DNA from: Larix sibirica
Lineage: Eukaryota > Streptophyta > Pinopsida > Pinales > Pinaceae
Assembly: GCA_004151065.3 (NCBI GenBank)
Contig: NWUY0300105470.1
Coordinates: forward strand, 9,692 to 23,184
Length of the DNA stretch: 13,493 nt
Direction of reading: 5' to 3'
Shown here piece after piece: positions 1 through 9,290 of the stretch. The stretch's first letter is position 1. Every line of letters starts with the position of its first letter. The notes below the pieces were generated by a model. That model did not search any database, was not told the DNA's origin, and saw nothing but the letters and a program-made list of their open reading frames with translations. Position numbers and translations under genes: made by a program.

Positions 1-136
1 ATATAATAAATAAGATGATATAAACACACATAGATTACACATAATATCCAAGTAATGGTGGTAAAAGAAACATGTAGTTTTTTACTATATGACCATGATA
101 CACAGAAGTACTCTCTTTATCTCCAGCTCCCCAGCC

Positions 137-144
137 TATTTATA
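137..144 (-). promoter_or_regulatory. TATA box copy in the 3' LTR
   Basis: The same TATAAATA octamer as in the 5' LTR, at the matching position, in a block where the two LTRs agree well. In the 3' LTR it would direct transcription out of the element to the left. Confidence 0.6.
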
Positions 145-154
145 CATGTTACAA

Positions 155-260
155 GGTAGTTAGACAGTTATAATTGCTCAACCAGACGTCTAACTATCTG
201 AAATACTAGACCGACCCGACTATGGTTGGTTGGGAGGACCTAGTCAGAGAGCTGACTAGG
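155..260. repeat. Hairpin cluster in U3 of the 3' LTR
   Basis: TAGTTAGAC (157-165) pairs perfectly with GTCTAACTA (188-196), and CCTAGTCAG (239-247) pairs perfectly with CTGACTAGG (252-260) across an AGAG loop. These sit at the same places as hairpins in the other LTR, but several arm bases differ while pairing is kept. The middle hairpin of the 5' LTR is only weakly visible here. Confidence 0.7.
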
Positions 261-271
261 CTCCTCCAACA

Positions 272-284
272 TATCCCCCACCAA
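272..284 (-). other. Polypurine tract (PPT)
   Basis: Directly before the 3' LTR start, the minus strand reads TTGGTGGGGGATA and then TGTTGG. A purine-rich, G-run sequence at this place primes plus-strand DNA synthesis in LTR retrotransposons. Its position and strand agree with the PBS at the other end and confirm the orientation. Confidence 0.8.
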
Positions 285-473
285 CAAGTCACTTCATCAT
301 CTTGAAGAGAATTGAGAGATGTAGGATTACAAAATTGTATAATCAAGAAAAAATAGTACAAGTAAATAATTTTATAAATTCTTGAGGCTGGATGTGGCAT
401 CCAATGGATTTTCTTCAACACAAGCTTCCACAATTGTTGTAGCTGATGAACTTAGGTGTTTTTGAAATATTTC

Positions 474-1079
474 CTAGGCATGCAGGACCAACTTAATGTC
501 AAGGTTGATAGTTACAAGCTTGAATAATTTTGCAAGATTCTCTTGGATTGAATCATTTTGACTATTTTGGAGGTCGATACCCAACATGGTATGTTGTGAT
601 TCAACGGCTTGTGATAGTTTATGCATCCGGTATGTTAAGAGGTTGACCTCTCTCTGTGCTGACCTGGCCTGCTTTGTCCACTGATCTCTTTTCTTCTGGA
701 GGTCGATGATGTGTTGTTGCTCCATGGTCAACTGACTGTCTAAGAGTGCTATTGTTGTTGAGTCTGTAGTGGTCTTCTTTTGTTATATTTGAGCAATGGT
801 GTTCTGTACATTTCCCATCTCCATAGAATATTTCCCATAGTAGGAGTACCAATTGTTTAGTACTCGTTCTGACCAGTTGACATGTCCTTCATAATCCTTT
901 ATTTTACTTGTCCTTTCTACAAATAATTTGTGTTTCTCAACAAGAAGAAACGCATTATCTTGTTCATTGGCATGGTTATTTTGATTTATGACATCTTGCA
1001 AGAATGAAATGACAGAGATGAATAAGATTGAAATATGCTCAAGGGGATTATGACCTTGTGGTAGTTGAATTGTCAGCAT
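474..1079 (-). other. Helical, coiled-coil-like C-terminal part of ORF3
   Basis: Two open pieces in one frame, divided by a single stop: 1079-783 (ANEQDNAFLLVEKHKLFVER, WSERVLNNWYSYYGKYS) and 731-474 (MEQQHIIDLQKKRDQWTKQA, EVNLLTYRMHKLSQAVESQ). Charged residues with regularly spaced Leu, Ile and Val suggest long helices and self-association. The stop after VLHA at 474 is TAG where TGG is plausible; the frame then continues to 372. Confidence 0.55.
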
Positions 1080-1307
1080 GACCTGGGTAGCTAAGTCAGA
1101 GCATTGATTTAATGTTTGCTTATGCTTCTCCCAAATAATTTTAAGTTTCTTCCTGTCATATGATTGATGCTTCTATTTTTCTTTGATTGCAATTCTAATG
1201 AAATCATTTAACTCTTGATCTGACTTGGCTCATGTTGGGTCAAAGGTTCCCTTGGTACCTGAATTTGTGGTTGTTTTCTTGACTACTATTGTGACCTTAG
1301 GGCCTTG

Positions 1308-1334
1308 CTTCTTCTTATTCTTCTTCTTTTTCTT
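1308..1334 (-). other. Lysine tract (KKKKKNKKK) in ORF3, nuclear-signal-like
   Basis: The minus strand encodes KKKKKNKKK followed by QGPKVTIVVKKTTT. A run of eight Lys in nine residues resembles a nuclear localisation or nucleic-acid-binding patch. It lies between the P/S/T-rich linker and the coiled-coil end. The role is inferred from composition only. Confidence 0.5.
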
Positions 1335-1379
1335 AGATGATACTTTTGGTAATTGTGACTATGAGGTTGGGTTAGGGTA

Positions 1380-1975
1380 GTGGGGTTTTGTTCAGACGAG
1401 GTCGGGATAGGTATGCACATAATAGGGGTTGAAGAAAAACTTGTTGCGATTGGTGTAGTGGCCCCGATCGAAATATCTAGGAAAGTCAAAGTACGCAGGA
1501 TCACTGTCACATGTGGTGTAGTCGGCAGGGGGAAGGTATTTGACGGGGGTAGAGTACTCAACAGGGTTAGGGTACTTTATGTGGGTATATTACTTGACGG
1601 GGGAATATTAATCAGTGGGGGAAGAGAACTTGATGGGGTTGGAGTACTTTTTTGATCGGTTATTGTGGGGGTGGACGATGAGGTACCTAGCAGGGGTACT
1701 TCTCTGGCTACAATCGATGTGATGGTAGACTTAGTAAAAAAATTTGTACTAGGCGATGGAGAGGATTGAATTTTCATATAAAGTGTTTTAAAAGATGGCA
1801 AGGGAACATAATTTTTCATCAATTTTGATACTGAAGGTTGGTTGGGTACTTTGGTCAGTTGAGAGGGTAAGTGCAGTTGGTATGGTGGTACAAAAGCTTT
1901 AATGATAGGGTTTTCTATAACTAGTTTTTTCCCATTAGGAACAAGGTGATGTATATTAGTAAAGAATACACTCAT
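1380..1975 (-). other. Pro/Ser/Thr-rich low-complexity linker of ORF3
   Basis: From Met at 1975 the protein soon becomes rich in P, S and T: SSPSPSTNFF, GTSSSTPTITDQKSTPTPSS and LPPLINIPPSSNIPT. After one stop the same frame goes on with STLPPSNTFPLPTTPHV and TPIPTSS-like runs. This looks like a disordered linker between the globular N-terminal part and the coiled-coil end. The plus-strand open frame at 1380-1655 is its mirror and is not a gene. Confidence 0.6.
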
Positions 1976-3672
1976 CTCTGGAGTTTGATGATTCTAGATA
2001 AGTGGTAATTTATTCTTCAATATAGGTGGGTGAAAGGAGTGGGGATATTTCGAGGACCAAAATAGGGACATCGGATTGGGAATTCATAGTAAGCTTTACT
2101 TTTTTTGTTATGGAAGAAGTAGGAGTTACATTTGTTCCAACAAATTTCATTATTAGATTATTTTCGATTTGTTTCCCAATTGTGACATGGTTGCATGAAG
2201 CTTCCAGTATGAATTCTTATTCTTCGTCATGAATTTCCTCCAACTCGTCTTTTGTTGGTGCATTGAGCACAATTTTCCTTTTATTTGATTGTTTGGATGA
2301 AGTCACTCTGAAGGTTTGCTTCATAGTAAAGATCTGCTCGACGACCTGGTTGAGATTCTCTTTAGACATGTCTAGATCCAACTTCTCTTCTTATTGGTAT
2401 TTATATTCTTTAGTTGTCTCTTCCGAAGGTACTTCTTATGTTGGTGGTTTCTGACTTGTCGATGGTACAATGGAAAGTGGATTTGTTTCAACAAGTTCAT
2501 CCTCAGGTGCAAAAATTCTCAAGTACAACCCTTTTTCATATTTTTCTTCTATCTCTCCATCAAACAGTGGTTCGACGATGGAGATAGGTTTTCTCTAGGG
2601 AAATTATAGAATCTTCAAGACTTCATTAGACTGTTGGGAGAGGTGTGTAAATATATCTTGGATTATTGGGTAGTAATCTGTCCTAGAGGGGTTTCCTTAC
2701 TTCCCTTCCATGAACCAAACTTTGTTATGGTCCAGGTCTAGATGGATATGAGTCATACATAGAAGGCTACAATAGACTTGTTGGGGAAGTTGCCACCGGA
2801 AAAAAGTATTTTTCAATACCTGGAACCAATTCTCCATCCATATATTGGCAACTTTTGGGCCTTTTGGTGCAGAAACCCTGAATTTCTACATGAGGGGTGG
2901 GGAAGTCTTGGTGAATATGGGGTCATCAACTAGTGGGATCTTATAGATTGATATCCATATTAATAGTGATGGGAAGTGGATTGATTGCCTCGTTTCCTGA
3001 CATTTCTCGCAATTTGTTCTAATGACCGAGGCTAGATACTCGGCCCAGTTGTAAATTTTCCCTTCCTTTCCAACGACTTTTACTACTTCCAACATTTATA
3101 ATTTTATATCAGATTATCGACCAGAGCTTTTCGAACAGATGGATATAATAATAGAAACAAATTTATAGACTAGGTAATTGATCTTACTGATCATAAGCCC
3201 CTTTGAAATATTTCCCAGTGATGTTCTGGTCAATTCTTGGACCAGTGCTAATGGCTTGCGCATATTGGTACCACTGGATCTTTCTTGGGTATACCAATGA
3301 TGTGTGTAATGAGGGAGTCATTTATTTTTTACATCTCATCAAACCAAAACTTTCCATCGTGGTACCTGCTAACAATGTATTTGGCAGTTAGTTCTTTCAA
3401 ATTGTCGAAGTTGTTGAGGAGGGGTGCATTGAGGTAGTGTCGGATTTGCACCATTGCAATATTCTCTGCATATTCTATCAACTTGTCATTTCTAATCCCC
3501 GATTCTTGGAGCTCAAACCAATGTTACTTCCATATGTGTTCGTCCATGTGAGCATTTTTTATTTTGTTGAGTCTGGATTCAAGAGGTGTCATGGTGGATT
3601 TACTTCTTGGAGGAAGAGTTTTTCTACTGCTATTTCCCCTCTGGTCACTATTGCTACTTTCTTGGGTTCCAT

Positions 3673-4344
3673 TTCGAAAATAAAATGAGTTGCAGGTGTC
3701 AGGATCTGCGGTCTTAATGGAGGCTTTGGAAACTATTATGTTTGTTCAATCTCACGATAAAAGTGCTACCATCTTTCTTCAAGGGTTTTTTTATAGGAAC
3801 TGTATCCAGTGAGCATTTAGTGTGTGTAGGTGACCGCATTAACTATGATGTCCGTGGTGGATATCTAGTTTGCACTCATGGGGAAACTTGTGAGGAAATA
3901 TTCCATCTTAATCCCTTTAGTTCATTGAATGATAATTGGTCATGTGAGTGAATTCATTAATCTCTTATGGTTTGCTTTCTTGATCTGTCGGATGGTCTAT
4001 CTTCTAGTCATTTTCTTTTCTTTGTCGAAAATTTCCTCTTTTCTACATTTCGATGATGTGTTCTAGGTAGTGTTATTTGGTTGGTCTACCTTCCCCTAAC
4101 ATTCTTCTCTGCATATTTCATCCAATCGACCGTCATTGTGTTGAATATTTCCGCATTTTTCCAATATCAATGTCTCAGTTTCGTTTTTATATGTCTCCTA
4201 ATTTAAATAGTTTCTATAACCATTTCTTTTAAGCTAATTAGTTAGTGTATTTAGTAAAGTAAACTTAATATACAAGCATTGTGAAAACCTAGGACATGAA
4301 GTTCGATTAATGGTGATACGTCCATTGGTCAGTGCTGTGCCAAT
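3673..4344. other. Gap between pol and ORF3; no gene seen
   Basis: About 670 bases after the integrase stop. The minus strand has only short, stop-ridden pieces (such as KKMTRR and MEYFLTSFPMSAN), and nothing on the plus strand is credible. It could be untranslated sequence that holds the signal for expressing ORF3, or badly decayed coding DNA. No TATA box or splice site is convincing enough to call. Confidence 0.5.
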
Positions 4345-5600
4345 TTAGGCATTATCTCTTTTAAGTTTTGCTCTATTAATGAATTTTCTAAATACATGTC
4401 CTTGTAGTGTCTTTAGCTGCAGTAATCCATTTCTATATAATTCTTTGAATATATATGGTCCTAGCCATGCAGTATGTATATTTTTTGGTTTTCCTTTTAT
4501 CCTTCTATCATATAATAAAACTAGATCACCAATTGAGATAGGCTTGTTCTGTATATTGTGGTTGTGTCAGGATTTCTTTTGTTTCTATTGTGTTTATTGA
4601 TGATGTATAGTGAGTCGTCTTTTTTCTTCAGGATTTGATAGTTCAAATAGTTTTTCTTCTTTTACTCGTTCAACACCCAACTGCAGTACTTCAACAATTA
4701 TGAGGGATTGTTGTTTAAAGTGCAGGGGTATGATTTCTTCTTGTCTATAAACTAGTTTGAAAAGTGTCTTCCCTATAGGCCATTTATATGAAGTTCTGTA
4801 TGCACATAGGGAGACTAGAATTTTATCATCCCAGTTGTCTTTATCGATGCTACATACTTTTTTCAGTCCTTTGGTAAGAGTTTTGTAAAATTCTTCTACT
4901 GCTCCATTCAACTGTGGATGGTATCAAAAGATATTTTGATGATCTATGATAAATCCTTTGAGAATTATATCGATAGTAATATTAATAAAATGAGTTCCAC
5001 GGTTGTTGATTAGTGTAATAGGACATTTGAATCTCATGACAATGTTTTGATATATAAATTTTGCAGCAACCTCGCTAGAGCATGTCTCGACAAGTTCAGC
5101 TTCTTCCCATTTGGTAACACACTCGACTGATGTAATTATATAGTGTTCGCTAGTCCATCATCCTGGGACTAGTAACAGTCCAACAAATTCGATTTCCCAA
5201 ATTTCAAACGTAATTCTAGGATTTAGAAATATAAGGGGAATCTCATGTCAACGCAGTGGGAGACCCATTATCTGGAATTTGTCACATATATTCACATATG
5301 ATTTACAACATTTATGTAATTATGGCCACCATAATCTAGCTTTCAAAATATTTCTTGCAGTCATATCAGCATGAAAATTCCCTCCTACTAGCTCGGAATG
5401 TGGTTCTTCTATGATAGTATCTCATCTGTGTTCAAGAGTATAGTGACTGAGTATGTCGTCTAGAACCAGCTTGTATAAGTATCCATTGGTTAAGGTATAG
5501 GAGTTTCCTTCATTGCTAATATTTTCTTCTTTCTCTCTAAAGTTCCTTCTGGAGCTTGTCCTTCTTCTAGATACTGGGCTATCTCTTCCATATCTGTCGA
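4345..5600 (-). pseudogene. pol: Integrase with zinc finger, core and C-terminal domain, dead
   Basis: Integrase inserts the cDNA into the host genome. The N-terminal region reads YLEEGQAPEGTLERKKK, then the HHCC finger HSELVGGNFHADM...CDKF, with the last Cys changed to Phe. The core reads TFEIWEIEFVGL (first catalytic Asp now Glu, 5190-5188), TKWEEAELVE, INNRGTHFIN (second Asp now Asn, 5004-5002) and NGAVEEFYKTLTKGL with the catalytic Glu kept (4896-4894). LCAYRTSYKWPIGKTLFKLV follows in the open piece 4911-4594. After a frameshift the C-terminus reads GDLVLLYDRR, TAWLGPYIFKELYRNGLLQL and RAKLKRDNA, with a TAA at 4347-4345 ending pol. The WLGPY motif is typical of the gypsy GPY/F module. Confidence 0.9.
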
Positions 5601-6239
5601 TATGGATTCGACTCTAAATAAGTGTGCATGGGGCGGTTCATCGTTGATGATGAAAATTCTTCTCCTGTCTCTATCCTTGAAAGAGGTATAGTCCTACATT
5701 CATCTTCCTTGGTCGGAATACTATTTAAAATTCCAACTGCTAGAATAAGAGTATCCATTGGCATATTCGAACATGGTGCAAGGGTTTTTTTACAAAATAT
5801 TTTAGTGCTTGATGGTTGGTATCGAAGACAAAAGGGTTGGGTAACAAATAATGTCTATACTTTTGTAATGCGAAAATCATGCCCAACCCTTCACATTCTG
5901 TTGTGGTGTGATTTATCTTTGCTTTATTGAGCTTTCGACTGGCATAAGCATTAGGATAGTCCATGCCATCATCGCCTGGTTGATTTAGAATAGCACCGAC
6001 TGCAATATCATTGGTTTTGATGTGTACATGGAATTTAATCGACTAATTTGGGAATCAAAGTATGGTATCTTCGATGAGTTTTCATTTGAGAAACTCAAAG
6101 GATGTTGTGCATTCCTGTGTCCATATAAATTCTTCATTTGCTTTGAGGAGTTATTCAAGTGGGTAAGTCATATCATAGTAATATCGAATGAATTTTTGAT
6201 AATATATCGTGTTCCCCAGTAACATCCTAACTTGATTAC
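5600..6239 (-). pseudogene. pol: RT connection, RNase H and tether to integrase, broken
   Basis: RNase H removes the RNA strand after copying. The connection reads YYQKFIRYYYDMTYPLE and FIWTQECTTSFEFLK. RNase H starts FHVHIKTNDIAVGAIL, where the usual first Asp (DAS) is Lys (codon 6018-6016). It continues YASRKLNKAKINHTTTECEG with the catalytic Glu present, then ALQKYRHYLL and FDTNHQALKYFV, with Asn (5817-5815) where TDH is usual. The domain is open from 5964 to 5740. The tether reads SRIETGEEFSS and HAHLFRVESISTDMEEIA in different frames. Two of the catalytic residues are lost, so it is inactive. Confidence 0.87.
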
Positions 6240-6719
6240 GGTTTACTGGGGATTCAAGTCGAGAATGAATTTGATCTTCATCAAGTCAACTTCAATTCAA
6301 TCTTGCAGATGACATGCCCGAGGAGTATTCTGATAGGGGTTGCGGAGATGCATTTTTTTTATGTTTAATGATAGTTGAATCTGCCTGCACCTTTCCAACA
6401 TTAGGTGAATCCATTGGTAATGGTTCTTCAACATTGAGTAGATTGTTCAGTCATTGAAGTATACTACCATGGTTTTGTATAAGTATTCCTGAAAGACTTT
6501 TATGACGATTCTTGAAAATATGGAAGGTGTGTTTTTCAATCTGAATGGAATTAGTTTATATGCAAATGATCCAAATTAGTAGAAGAATGTTGTATTATGT
6601 TGGTCCTCTTTAGCAATGGGTACTTTATTATATCCTGAGAAACCATTTATGATTGAATAACATTCATGTCCTGCAACTTCATTAATAATTTCGTCAGTGA
6701 ACGGTGTAGGAAATGGGTC
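6240..6719 (-). pseudogene. pol: Reverse transcriptase core (palm and thumb), catalytically dead
   Basis: The frame reads DPFPTPFTDEIINEVAGHE, then IINGFSGYNKVPIAKEDQH, FGSFAYKLIPFRLKN, PSIFSRIVIKVFQEYLYK and VVYFND-stop-TIYS, then MLERCRQIQLSLNIKK. These are RT motifs in the right order. The first catalytic Asp (TDGFSGY) is Asn (codon 6647-6645), and the YxDD box reads YFND followed by a stop in place of Trp (Asn codon 6455-6453). Both are G-to-A changes. Further on, the LLGHV motif is lost to a frameshift, and the connection region follows at about 6250 (LLGNT, YYQKFIRYYYDMTYPLE). Confidence 0.9.
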
Positions 6720-8053
6720 GTTTTATAGGGCCACAATACTGGTATCAATTGAAATCATAAATCCCCTTTTCTATTGTTATGGAGTAGAAATTAAGCATAA
6801 GATCACCCCTTTTTGTTGGCTAGGATACAGTTTTAATTGATTATGAAGTAATGATGGTTATGTAGTAATAATTCTTTTTCTTAGCATGTTTTTAATAAGC
6901 TAACTAGTGAATGAGTGTCATTTGCAAATAAGCACATGTTTAATGACAACCGTGAAGATAGAAGATTGTGACTTCCCAAGTTACACATATACAAATATCG
7001 GTAATTCAGTCCTAGTTGACCACATAAGGAGAACTCGAGATCAACTCTACCAGTTTCCCCTGATTTCCAGGGATGACAAATCTAGAGGAGATTGATATCG
7101 TGGTTTCCAAAGAAGATGTTTTAGGATACCTTTTTAAATTATGTAATAAATAGGGACTCATGCATAGCATCAAACTCTCTCTAGTTTTATCATTTCTATT
7201 TATACATTTTTCATTACAAAGTACTCAAGTTTTGGTACTAATTTGACATGGATTCTAAAACAACTTAATGGAATAACTGTGTTTTATATTACTTGTGATT
7301 TCATAGTTTAGAGTAGCTCCTGTAACATGTTTTGAGGTGGGCCCCCCTCATTATGTTGAGAAGGAATTGTGTTTTATTTATCATTATTTTAAAATAATTT
7401 CAAGTTTGTTTTGATCCATTAGATAGTTGTACTTCGTTTAAAAGATCATTTGATGGTTAAAATAGAATTATGGAAAATTTCTGGTTTTCATCTGTATCTT
7501 TGTATAACATTGTATGTAGTTCCATTATATGGCGTCTGTAGTCCTGTAGGTGCATTCCACAAGAAAAATGTAGATAGATTTACATTTTCATGCATTTGAA
7601 CAGTTTAGTCAAATTTATGATATCATGCATTCCAGCTTTGGTTTAGATTAGTTCCTTTTGTAATTTCTTAGATTAAAATACTTCATCTTTTATATAAGTA
7701 ATTTTCATTTCTTTAGATTAAATTTTCAAATCATTTATTAGGATAAACTTTCCTTCTTTATTAGATTAATCATTCCATGTTTTCAATTTAATCTCAGTTA
7801 TATAAATCATCTTATTTGCTTTAGTAAGTAGATGTTATTTTTCATGCTTTCATCGAACAGAGAATTTATATGCTTTTCTTTTTTCAGTCATTTTCAATTC
7901 TATAGAATAAATATTTAAGATATGATTCTATCAGTAGTTGCACATACAGTGTGTAGTTCCTCTTAAGTTTGTATGATCCCTGGTCAATAATTAAAGTAAG
8001 TAAGACTCATGAACTGTACTCCTGTAAGAAGGTCAGCGTATTAGTATACCACC
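6720..8053. other. About 1.33 kb AT-rich DNA interrupting RT; no gene seen
   Basis: Between the LNKLTLTD and DPFPTPF parts of RT lies DNA that encodes no recognisable protein on either strand; the longest open stretch is a 62-codon run on the plus strand at 6907-7095, which I do not believe. An Asp codon stands at both edges (GAT 8056-8054, GAC 6719-6717), so a short target duplication is possible. No convincing terminal inverted repeats, LTR pair, poly-A tail or transposase was found. It may be a non-autonomous element, a solo LTR, or filler DNA. A weak RT-like run just before 6720 (GFMISIDTSIVAL) leaves the left boundary open by up to about 80 bases. Confidence 0.55.
7643..7768 (+). repeat. 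Four copies of TTAGATTA in the RT interruption
   Basis: TTAGATTA occurs at 7643, 7668, 7713 and 7761, with a variant TTAGGATA near 7737. The spacing is irregular (25, 45 and 48 bases), and the region is very AT-rich, so chance is a real possibility. Confidence 0.4.
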
Positions 8054-8781
8054 ATCAGTCAATGTTAATTTATTAAGTCCACCAAAGGCAACGCAAATTC
8101 TAAGCTTTTTCATGTCGTGTTTTTCGGTTGTGCGACCATCGGGCTGGCCCATTCTGATTGATCAACTGGATAAATTATCCCAGATGCTAACATATTTTCA
8201 ATTTCCTTTTTGACTATATCGCTGTATTTGTGATCTAACTTGTAAGGTTGTTTCTTTACAAATTTGGCATATGGTTTTATGTCAATTTTCATTTCTCCCA
8301 TTTCTTTGAGTAACCTTTTAAATATTTATAATCCTTGGAAAAGACATCCTGATATTCCTTTAGCAAATTTGTAATTTATGATACTTCCTAATTCGATCAA
8401 TAATCTCCTATTTTGGCCATCTTTCATGTATTGTTGTTTGATATATCGACTTCTCTTGTATTTATTGGCACATTGATCCACTCTAGTTTCTAGTGCCTTT
8501 GATTCATTGATCTCAATTGTTATCCTTTTGTAAATTATGTGAAAGTTGGGGGGAAATATAGTTGTTCCTCTGCGTGATCCTTATCGTTTGTAGAGACCTT
8601 CAAAAATATTCTCACTGGATGATTTGCCTCAGGGTGGTTCTTCTTCCATTGGAAACCTTTTCGAATACTATTTTCATTTTCCATGTGTAGACTAGTCAAG
8701 TCGCGGGACGACTGTTTTTGATTGGTTTAAATTATTTTTACAATTTGAAATTGGTCCGACATTTTTATCATAAGTCTTGAA
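8054..8781 (-). pseudogene. pol: Pre-RT spacer and N-terminal part of reverse transcriptase
   Basis: The spacer reads SIRKGFQWKKNHPEANHP, ESKALETRVDQCANKYKRSR and LLIELGSIIN, then LLKEYQDVFSKDY, which marks the entry into RT in plant gypsy elements. The open piece 8301-8110 gives the RT fingers: IDIKPYAKF, KKEIENMLASGIIYPVDQSE and WASPMVAQPK. After a frameshift it continues KKLRICVAFGGLNKLTLTD and stops matching RT at 8054. The expected next residues, DPFPTPFTDE, appear only at 6719. RT copies the element RNA into DNA. Confidence 0.85.
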
Positions 8782-9290
8782 TTATTGCTTTGTTGGTTTA
8801 ATAAATTGGTGTAGTTCTTGCACTACTTCTTGGATGCATTCTTCTGCAGGTGAAAATGATAAATCTTTAATGAAGTTTTCCTTGAGAATTTTCCAAGTGA
8901 AAGTCTCTCCTCTGGCTTCTTCCATTTTGTACCACTTGTTAGGAAATCCATCCAACGTGTCTGGGAATAAATGTGTCTAGATTCTCTCATGTTTGTATCC
9001 AAATCATTTCCATTCTTTTTCACAATTCTCTATATGCATTGTGGGGTCTAGGCCTTGGAAAAATTCATTGATTTCTACTTGTGATAATTTTTTTCCACCA
9101 AAAATTTCAATAAAATATGTGGAAGCAGTCATCCATGTCTGGAGTCATGATAGATGAGTATCTCACCTTATAGATGCTTTCCTGATGAATGTTTCGACTA
9201 AGCTCTGTAACCTGCCTTGATCTCCGACATTTTTGGATACTTCTTCTACATCGATTACTAGAGAATCATTTTCCTTGTACCGCAAGGGGA
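8782..9290 (-). pseudogene. Second capsid-like (retrotransposon Gag-type) domain within pol
   Basis: The minus strand reads VIDVEEVSKNVGDQGRLQ, then FIRKASIR, LQTWMTASTYFIEIFGGKK, VEINEFFQGLDPTMHIENC, then W-K-stop-FGYKHERI-stop-THLFPDTLDGFPNKWY, then EEARGETFTWKILKENFIKD and ending QEVVQELHQFI. The pattern F-x-G...W...LFP-x-TL-x-G...KWY...G-x-TFTW-x-L...F-x-D is that of a retrotransposon Gag capsid core. It differs from the Gag at 11.8-11.2 kb, and it sits after the protease, not before it. No zinc knuckle or second protease follows. It could be a domain acquired by this family or the remnant of recombination with another element. Stops fall at expected Arg and Trp positions. Confidence 0.7.

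Larger units (their letters stand above)
1..271 (-). repeat. 3' LTR, cut by the window edge
   Basis: It aligns with 13142-13411 of the right LTR almost without length change (271 against 270 bases). Identical blocks include the first 20 bases, the segment around the TATA box, GACCGACCCGACTATGG, and the shared end CTCCTCCAACA. About the last 48 bases of U5 lie outside the window. By eye roughly one position in four or five differs between the LTRs, which is high and suggests an old insertion or mixed origin. The AATAAA of the other LTR is not preserved here. Confidence 0.92.
372..3672 (-). pseudogene. ORF3: very long extra ORF after integrase, unknown function
   Basis: I do not recognise this protein, about 1,100 codons if restored. 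It starts MEPKKVAIVTRGEIAVEKL at 3672. After one shift it reads a globular part: HWFELQESGIRNDKLIEYA, YLNAPLLNNFDNLKELTAKY, HDGKFWFDEM and IPKKDPVVP, then GKIYNWAEYLASVIRTNCEK and FPSLLIWISIYKIP (3095-2886). Next comes a Glu-rich middle (2500-2250, DELEEIHDEE), a Pro/Ser/Thr-rich stretch (about 1975-1380), a Lys tract, and a coiled-coil C-terminus. The final stop is TAA at 374-372, about 90 bases before the PPT. Many interruptions are single stops with the frame kept. The position after integrase is where some gypsy elements carry an env-like or accessory ORF, but no signal peptide or membrane segment is evident. A link to plant transposon-associated proteins is possible but unproven. Confidence 0.65.

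Noticed and set aside
1380-1655. Plus-strand ORF of 91 codons rich in Gly and Val
   Set aside because: It mirrors the P/S/T-rich linker of ORF3 on the minus strand; the minus frame is continuous with neighbouring ORF3 pieces.
5622-5930. Plus-strand ORF of 102 codons
   Set aside because: It is opposite RNase H and the tether to integrase, which are recognisable on the minus strand.
6720-6800. Possible second copy of the RT 'RICIDYRSLN' motif (GFMISIDTSIVAL) before DPFPTPF
   Set aside because: The likeness is weak and one residue short, and a good copy of that motif (KLRICVAFGGLNK) already exists at the end of the RT N-terminal piece. Kept only as a caveat on the boundary.
6907-7095. Plus-strand ORF of 62 codons in the RT interruption
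   Set aside because: Short, no recognisable motif, no supporting signals; expected by chance.
6720-8053. Terminal inverted repeats of a DNA transposon around the RT interruption (TGGTATAC against TGGTATCA)
   Set aside because: Only about six bases agree and they are not at the very ends; not enough to call a transposon family.
8823-9023. Minus-strand ORF of 66 codons starting MKKNGNDLD
   Set aside because: It is an out-of-frame reading of the capsid-like domain; the neighbouring frame gives the LFPDTLDGFPNKWY pattern despite stops.
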